A stretch of 10,405 bases of DNA, taken from NCBI GenBank assembly GCA_016765235.1, contig JAESQH010000227.1, positions 1 through 10,405 on the forward strand. The letters are read 5' to 3'. The position numbers and the translations under genes were made by a program. The DNA comes from Paracoccaceae bacterium (GTDB taxonomy: Bacteria > Pseudomonadota > Alphaproteobacteria > Rhodobacterales > Rhodobacteraceae). The notes under the pieces are model-generated. The model was given only the letters and a program-made list of their open reading frames with translations, did no database searches and had not been told where the DNA came from. The stretch's first letter is position 1, and each line of letters starts with the position of its first letter. This document shows, piece after piece, positions 5,912-10,405 of the stretch.

Positions 5912-6367
5912 TTAACCCGGCAGCGTTCCGTTCAAAACATAGGTTAACATCTGCACAACCTGTGCCGGATGTTGCGCCACCGCCAATGCCGCCGCATCAA
6001 CTTCTTTCAGCGGGTGCTGATGCGCTGGTCCATGCAAAACGATCAACGATTTACCCAATGCCGAAGCAACGCCAGCATCAAATGCCGCGTTCCATTGTTT
6101 GTATTTGTCGCCGAACCGCACAACGACAACATCTGCATCAGCAATCCCTTTGCGCGTGCGAATGGCGTTCAACTGCGCGCCCTTACGGTCGTGCCAAAAC
6201 TTGTTTTCCTCTGCACCCATGATCGCCACGCCGCAATCGTCGGAGGCATCGTGATCCGTGACAGGGGCCGAAAATTGCACATCAAGGCCAGCCTTCGCGG
6301 CCCCGTCTATGATTTCCTCGCGCCAATTCGTGTGAATTTCACCCGATAGATATACTTTCAATGTCAT
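5912..6367 (-). CDS. ytoQ: YtoQ family protein
   Basis: A 151-residue soluble protein matching the YtoQ family, related in fold to nucleoside 2-deoxyribosyltransferases; its physiological function is not established. Family segments are VYLSGEIHTNWREEI near residues 5-19, APVTDHDASDDCG near 34-46 and FWHDRKGAQLNAIRTRKGI near 57-75. Then come ADVVVVRFGDKYKQWNAAFD near 78-97 and ALGKSLIVLHG near 103-113. The ATG at 6365-6367 comes three bases after the pheT stop, with AGAGGA six bases upstream within the end of pheT. It is therefore very probably the last gene of the pheS-X-pheT operon. It ends 18 bp from the convergent GST gene. A weak CGCTG/CAGCG hairpin spans its 3' end, without a T-run. Confidence 0.9.
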   Translation of the reverse strand: MTLKVYLSGEIHTNWREEIIDGAAKAGLDVQFSAPVTDHDASDDCGVAIMGAEENKFWHDRKGAQLNAIRTRKGIADADVVVVRFGDKYKQWNAAFDAGVASALGKSLIVLHGPAHQHPLKEVDAAALAVAQHPAQVVQMLTYVLNGTLPG

Positions 6368-6370
6368 AGC

Positions 6371-8776
6371 TTATCCTCTCAAAACACCGCCGGTGGCTTT
6401 AGTAACTTTGGCGATAACCTGATCGGATATCGCGTCGATTTCTTTGTCTGTCAACGTGCCAGCCGTCGGCTGAATACGCACCGAAATCGCCACGGATTTC
6501 TTGGCGCCGTCCATGTGGAAAACGTCGAACAGGCTAACCGCATCAATCAACTTTTTGTCAGCCCCGTTAGCGGCCTTCAGCAATGCTTCAACCTCGACAT
6601 CCGCATCAACGACAAACGCGAAATCTCGCTCTACCGCTTGGAAGTCGGAGATCACCAACGCTGGGCGCGTCTTGGTCTTGGCTTTCGGGAATGGTGCGTT
6701 TTCGAGGAACGACGTGAACGCCACTACCGGACCCTTAACGTCCATCTCGGCCAAGACTTTTGGGTGCAACTCGCCAAATACCGCCAGCGGGTTCTTCGGC
6801 CCAAGGCTAAGAACAGCCGAGCGGCCGGGGTGGAACCAATCCGGTGCATTTCGCATAACCATCAGACGGTCCACGGGCGCACCCATTGCTGCCAACGCGG
6901 CCTCGGCGTCTGCCTTGGCGTCGTATAGATCAACACCGCGCGAAGTGCCAAAAGCGTTGCGCGGGGCGCGCTGGCCGATACGCACACCGCAGGCGAGCAT
7001 TTTCTGGTCTTCCGGTTCGCCGCCTTCAAACCCTTGCCCAACTTCGAACAACGCCAGATCGATAAAGCCGCGCGCCTGGTTTTTCGCTGCCGCTTGCAGC
7101 AAGCTTGGCAGTAACGTCGGGCGCATGTGGCTCATTTCGCTGGAAATCGGATTGCCCAGCATTACCGCGTCAGACCCGCCACCAAACAGTTCCGCCGATT
7201 TCTTGTCGATAAAACTGTACGTCACGCATTCATTATACCCCAGCGTCGCGATTGTGCGGCGGACCATGCCTTGGCGTTTCTGCATCGGCGTCAACACCGC
7301 TTTCAACACACCCGTGGATGGTCGAGGCATCGGCACACCAACCAGCTTCGTTAGCGAAGCAACCCTTGCGATCTCCTCGATCAAATCCGCCTCGCCTTGC
7401 ACATCTGGCCGCCAGCTTGGCACCGCGACTTCAAGATCATCACCAACGACAAACCCTAGGTCCGTCAAAATCCGCACCTGTTCAGCCTGCGCAATATCCA
7501 TGCCTACCAGCGAGATCACACGGGCTGGGTCGAGCGTGTACGCACGGCTCGTGTCAGGGGTTTCACCCGCAACCACAACCTCGGACGCCTCACCACCGCA
7601 CAGATCAAGCACCAACTGCGTGGCCATTTCCAGACCGTCGCCTGTGAACGCCGGATCAACCCCGCGCTCGAATCTATATCGCGCATCGGAGTTAATTTTT
7701 AGTTTACGGCCCGACATCGCGATGGTGATCGGGTCCCAATACGCACTTTCAATGAACACATCGGTGGTTTCCTCGGTACAGCCAGAGGCGACGCCGCCCA
7801 TAATGCCGGCGATGCTTTCAACGCCGTTGTCATCGCTGATCGCCATCATGCCAGCGTCCAGCGTGTATTCTTTGTCGTCGAGCGCGACTAGGGTTTCGCC
7901 ACCTTTCGCGTAATGCACACGCAAATCGCCGGAGACCTTGGCCACGTCAAACACATGCAGCGGGCGGTTGCGGTCGTACGTCATGAAGTTGGTGATATCC
8001 ACCAATGCCGAGATAGGCCGCAAGCCAATTGCGCGCAGGCGGCCTTGTAGCCATTGCGGGGAAGGCCCGTTTTTCACGCCGCGCACCACGCGGCCATAGA
8101 AAACCGGACAACCTTTTTCCTGTACATCCGCGTCAATCGAGACTTTCACGGGGCTTGGGAAACAGCCGGAAACCGCCGTCACAGGAGCAGGTTTCAGCGT
8201 GCCTAAACCACGCGCCGCCAAATCGCGGGCGATGCCACGAACGCCTAGCGCGTCGGGGCGGTTGGGGGTTATGGCGATGTCGATCACGGGGTCGTTGCGC
8301 TCGGTATAATCAATGAACAATGCGCCCAAGGGCGCGTCAGAGGGCAGATCGATGATGCCGTCGTGTTCGTCCGAGACCATCAGCTCGCGTTCCGAACACA
8401 GCATGCCGTGGCTTTCAACGTCGCGAATAACGCCGGCCTTCAGGGTCATGTCGATGCCGGGCACGTAACTGCCAACGGGGGCGAAAACCCCGACCAAGCC
8501 GGTGCGGGCATTGGGGGCGCCACAAACCACCTGAACCTCGACGGTTTTCCCATCGGGGCCATCGGGATAGGTTTCGACGCGACACAGACGCAAGCGGTCA
8601 GCGTTGGGGTGCTGGACAGCCTCGATCACGCGACAAAGACGGAATGCGCCGAGCGTGTCGGCAGGGTTCTCCACCCCCTCAACCTCCAGACCGAGGTCGG
8701 TCAGGGCATAAGTAATCTCGTCGAGCGTAGCCTCGGTATCGAGGTGGGTTTTAAGCCAGGAGAGTGTGAATTTCAT
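6371..8776 (-). CDS. pheT: Phenylalanine--tRNA ligase beta subunit PheT
   Basis: An 801-residue beta subunit of the alpha2-beta2 phenylalanyl-tRNA synthetase (EC 6.1.1.20), close to the length of the E. coli protein. Domains in order: the N-terminal tRNA-binding (EMAP/OB-like) domain at about 39-150 with HPNADRLRLCRVETY and VVCGAPNARTGLVGVFAP; and the B3/B4 editing domain at about 210-380 with TNFMTYDRNRPLHVFD, followed by LKINSDARYRFERGVDP. Then the B5 domain at about 400-470; the catalytic-like core with YSFIDKKSAELF and NPISSEMSHMRPTLLPSLL; and the C-terminal anticodon-binding (FDX-ACB) domain from about 705, containing DFAFVVDADVEVEALL. The ATG at 8774-8776 gives the canonical MKFTLSWLKTHL start, with GGGG nine bases upstream. 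A TTG at 8791 adds five residues but overlaps the preceding gene and is not preferred. The upstream gene ends one base before this ATG; ytoQ starts three bases after the stop. Confidence 0.98.
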   Translation of the reverse strand: MKFTLSWLKTHLDTEATLDEITYALTDLGLEVEGVENPADTLGAFRLCRVIEAVQHPNADRLRLCRVETYPDGPDGKTVEVQVVCGAPNARTGLVGVFAPVGSYVPGIDMTLKAGVIRDVESHGMLCSERELMVSDEHDGIIDLPSDAPLGALFIDYTERNDPVIDIAITPNRPDALGVRGIARDLAARGLGTLKPAPVTAVSGCFPSPVKVSIDADVQEKGCPVFYGRVVRGVKNGPSPQWLQGRLRAIGLRPISALVDITNFMTYDRNRPLHVFDVAKVSGDLRVHYAKGGETLVALDDKEYTLDAGMMAISDDNGVESIAGIMGGVASGCTEETTDVFIESAYWDPITIAMSGRKLKINSDARYRFERGVDPAFTGDGLEMATQLVLDLCGGEASEVVVAGETPDTSRAYTLDPARVISLVGMDIAQAEQVRILTDLGFVVGDDLEVAVPSWRPDVQGEADLIEEIARVASLTKLVGVPMPRPSTGVLKAVLTPMQKRQGMVRRTIATLGYNECVTYSFIDKKSAELFGGGSDAVMLGNPISSEMSHMRPTLLPSLLQAAAKNQARGFIDLALFEVGQGFEGGEPEDQKMLACGVRIGQRAPRNAFGTSRGVDLYDAKADAEAALAAMGAPVDRLMVMRNAPDWFHPGRSAVLSLGPKNPLAVFGELHPKVLAEMDVKGPVVAFTSFLENAPFPKAKTKTRPALVISDFQAVERDFAFVVDADVEVEALLKAANGADKKLIDAVSLFDVFHMDGAKKSVAISVRIQPTAGTLTDKEIDAISDQVIAKVTKATGGVLRG
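6374..6379 (-). promoter_or_regulatory. Shine-Dalgarno site of ytoQ within the pheT 3' end
   Basis: AGAGGA on the minus strand overlaps the last pheT codons. Six bases, including the pheT stop, separate it from the ytoQ ATG. This points to co-translation of pheT and ytoQ. Confidence 0.65.
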
Positions 8777-8777
8777 T

Positions 8778-9350
8778 CTAATTAGCCCCAAGTATCATCT
8801 GAAGTATAAGATAAATCGTCCCAACAAGTCCCGATGCCATAAGGTAACCCACAATAAAGTTTACCGGCTTTCCAAACTGCCTCAAAACTTGGAACCTAAC
8901 TTCATTGGTCATCACATCTGGGCAGTTGACCGAAATAAGTTTTGGACCTTTGAGGTCGATATCAATAATGTCCACAATCAGTAATTCGTGAGGGGCAAGA
9001 GAGCTTATTTGTATAGCATATCCACCATTTTTTAAGGCCGTGGACGAATGGTCTCTTTGAGGCCACAAATTGTAACTTGTTGGCTCTTCACTAAATACAA
9101 GCTCTATACTACTAGCAGGTTTTCTTCCTATATTTTGGACGAAAAACTTTTCTGACCCAATTGCAATCGGATCTTTTTCTGGATCAATATGAAAATTATG
9201 AAAGCTAAAGTTCGTAGAACCCCATATAATTCTAACACGTGCCCTGAAAAACCAAATTAACAATGCCGACAACGCCGACAATGCGATAGCCAGCAAAAAA
9301 TCACTTGCTGGAGCGAAAATAGACCACAATTTAACTAACTGCTCACTCAC
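8778..9350 (-). CDS. Unrecognised membrane protein encoded between pheS and pheT
   Basis: A 190-residue protein of no family I recognise. A predicted membrane helix at about 17-35 (FLLAIALSALSALLIWFF) is followed by RARVR, which by the positive-inside rule places the central part in the cytoplasm. Residues 41-160 look soluble and beta-rich, with FFVQNIGRKPASSIELVF (69-86), a tryptophan/proline segment near 95-97 and ISSLAPHELLIVDIIDI (115-131). This is reminiscent of Ig-like beta-sandwich domains carrying an N-x-G-x-x-x-A motif. A second predicted helix (about 164-187) ends four residues from the C-terminus. The start is GTG, overlapping the pheS TGA by 4 nt, with GGGGGGA seven bases upstream. 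The TAG is one base before the pheT ATG. Counting 8821-9350 gives about 40% GC, far below the sampled pheT lines, which suggests horizontal acquisition. It is presumably co-transcribed with the synthetase genes. Confidence 0.8.
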   Translation of the reverse strand: MSEQLVKLWSIFAPASDFLLAIALSALSALLIWFFRARVRIIWGSTNFSFHNFHIDPEKDPIAIGSEKFFVQNIGRKPASSIELVFSEEPTSYNLWPQRDHSSTALKNGGYAIQISSLAPHELLIVDIIDIDLKGPKLISVNCPDVMTNEVRFQVLRQFGKPVNFIVGYLMASGLVGTIYLILQMILGAN

Positions 9351-10405
9351 CGACTTATCCCCCCATGCATATTAGGCATGTCCAAACTCGCGAACCCGTA
9401 GTGGCGCAGCCAGCGTAGGTCGGAATCGAAGAACGCGCGTAAATCGGGGATGCCGTATTTCAGCATCGCCAGACGGTCGATGCCCATGCCAAAGGCGAAG
9501 CCTTGGTAGATGGACGGGTCAACGCCTGCGGCCTCCAGCACCTTGGGATGTACCATGCCGGAGCCGAGGATTTCCATCCAGTCGTCGCCTTCGCCGATTT
9601 TCAGCTGGCCGCCTGCCCATGAACATTTGATGTCCACCTCGGCGCTCGGTTCTGTAAACGGGAAGTGGGAGGCGCGGAATTTCAGTTCCACATTGTCCAC
9701 CTCGAAAAACGCACGGCAGAATTCTTCCAGCGTCCATTTAAGGTTCGCCATGGAGATATCCTTGTCGATCGCCAAACCTTCAACCTGATGGAACATCGGC
9801 GTGTGCGTCTGGTCGTAATCCGAACGGTAAACCCGACCCGGCGCGATGATGCGGCAAGGCGCGCCGTGCTTTTCCATATGGCGGATTTGCACGGGGCTAG
9901 TGTGGGTACGCAGCACATGCGGCGGGCGGTTGTCGCCTTCATCGCGGTGCATATAGAACGTGTCGAATTCTTGGCGCGCGGGGTGTTCGGGCGGGATGTT
10001 CAGCGCGTCAAAATTATAGAAATCGTTCTCGATCTGCGGCCCTTCGGCGACGGAATAGCCAAGGTCTGCGAAGATCGCGATGACTTCCTCCGTCACTTGG
10101 GAAATCGGGTGGATCGTCCCCTGCTGCGTGGGTCGCGCGGGTTGGGTCACATCCAGCCATTCACTGCGAAGCCGTTCTTCAAGGGCCGCATCCGCCAGTG
10201 ACGCTTTGCGCGCGGCAATCGCGGAGTTGATCTCATCCTTCAAGGCATTCAGCTTAGGGCCAGCAACTTGCCGTTCCTCGGGCGTCATTTTGCCCAGCTC
10301 GCGCATTTTCAAGGACACCTCGCCCTTTTTGCCAACGGCGGCCAACCGCACGGTTTCAATCGTGCTTTCATCGCCTGCATCCGCAACCTCCGCAAGATAC
10401 TTGGC
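9347..10405 (-). CDS. pheS: Phenylalanine--tRNA ligase alpha subunit PheS, lacking only its extreme N-terminus (gene continues beyond 10405)
   Basis: The catalytic alpha subunit of phenylalanyl-tRNA synthetase, a class II enzyme. 352 residues and the stop codon are inside the window; comparison with usual family length suggests only about four to six N-terminal residues are cut off. The N-terminal coiled-coil tRNA-binding region covers roughly the first 90 residues (LGKMTPEERQVAGPKLNALK). The catalytic domain follows. It shows HPARQEFDTFYM, THTSPVQIRHME, motif 2 in GRVYRSDYDQTHTPMFHQVE, and motif 3 in GFAFGMGIDRLAMLKYGIPD. The C-terminus MHGGISR is the natural end of the family, so the downstream insertion has not truncated it. 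The stop overlaps the GTG start of the unrecognised membrane protein gene. The promoter, and any attenuation control, lies outside the window. Confidence 0.98.
   Translation of the reverse strand, partial: AKYLAEVADAGDESTIETVRLAAVGKKGEVSLKMRELGKMTPEERQVAGPKLNALKDEINSAIAARKASLADAALEERLRSEWLDVTQPARPTQQGTIHPISQVTEEVIAIFADLGYSVAEGPQIENDFYNFDALNIPPEHPARQEFDTFYMHRDEGDNRPPHVLRTHTSPVQIRHMEKHGAPCRIIAPGRVYRSDYDQTHTPMFHQVEGLAIDKDISMANLKWTLEEFCRAFFEVDNVELKFRASHFPFTEPSAEVDIKCSWAGGQLKIGEGDDWMEILGSGMVHPKVLEAAGVDPSIYQGFAFGMGIDRLAMLKYGIPDLRAFFDSDLRWLRHYGFASLDMPNMHGGISR

Noticed and set aside
5900..5926. Small hairpin (CGCTG/CAGCG) at the ytoQ-GST convergent junction.
   Set aside because: The stem is only five bases with mismatched inner pairing, has no T-run on either strand, and overlaps the ytoQ coding end, so it cannot be called a terminator.
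6501..7913. A 470-codon open frame on the plus strand.
   Set aside because: It lies entirely antisense to pheT, which has an unambiguous product. Its translation is serine/threonine/proline-rich with no recognisable motif, as expected for a shadow frame of a GC-rich gene.
8777..8791. TTG start of PheT five residues upstream.
   Set aside because: It falls inside the preceding gene. The canonical PheT opening MKFTLSWLK starts at the ATG at 8776, which has a site at proper spacing.
9665..10201. A 178-codon plus-strand frame opposite pheS.
   Set aside because: It is antisense to a conserved catalytic subunit, with arginine- and valine-heavy composition and no motif; a shadow frame.

Overview
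The window reads as a chromosomal segment of an alphaproteobacterium, most likely a Rhodobacteraceae (roseobacter-type) species. The evidence is protein-level resemblance and gene order: the fdhD-mobA-mobB-moeA cluster, the divergent lrp/ald pair, and PheS/PheT sequence style. Nearly all of it is tightly packed housekeeping or metabolic sequence. Spot counts give about 60-70% GC in lines of pheT, against about 40% in one gene described below. No tRNA, rRNA, CRISPR array, transposase or integrase was seen.

Region 1 (1-2093, minus strand) is a molybdenum-cofactor module transcribed in the order fdhD, mobA, mobB, moeA (only the first 40 codons of moeA are present). Consecutive genes overlap by 4, 4 and 8 nt, so they are probably translationally coupled. 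FdhD sulfurates the cofactor for formate dehydrogenase, MobA attaches GMP to molybdopterin, MobB is its GTP-binding partner, and MoeA inserts molybdate. No formate dehydrogenase structural gene lies in the window.

Region 2 (2158-4947) is an amino-acid module. azlC-azlD (plus strand, 4-nt overlap) encode a predicted branched-chain amino-acid exporter. Their end overlaps, tail to tail, the stop codon of an Lrp/AsnC-family regulator on the minus strand. That regulator is divergent from ald, an L-alanine dehydrogenase with all expected catalytic residues, followed by a clear intrinsic terminator. The 141-bp lrp-ald spacer holds two perfect palindromes that are candidate operators.

Region 3 (4910-5893) starts with a 279-bp spacer containing an imperfect inverted repeat and a 50-codon startless open frame on the minus strand. 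A Nu-class-like glutathione S-transferase gene (plus strand) follows.

Region 4 (5912-10405, minus strand) is the phenylalanyl-tRNA synthetase operon: pheS (lacking only its first few codons), an unrecognised gene, pheT, then ytoQ. The unrecognised gene (8778-9350) is the most interesting item here. It encodes a 190-residue protein with a predicted membrane segment at each end. Its GC content is about 40%, its start overlaps the pheS stop by 4 nt, and its stop lies 1 nt before the pheT start, so it is spliced seamlessly into an essential operon. I do not recognise its family.
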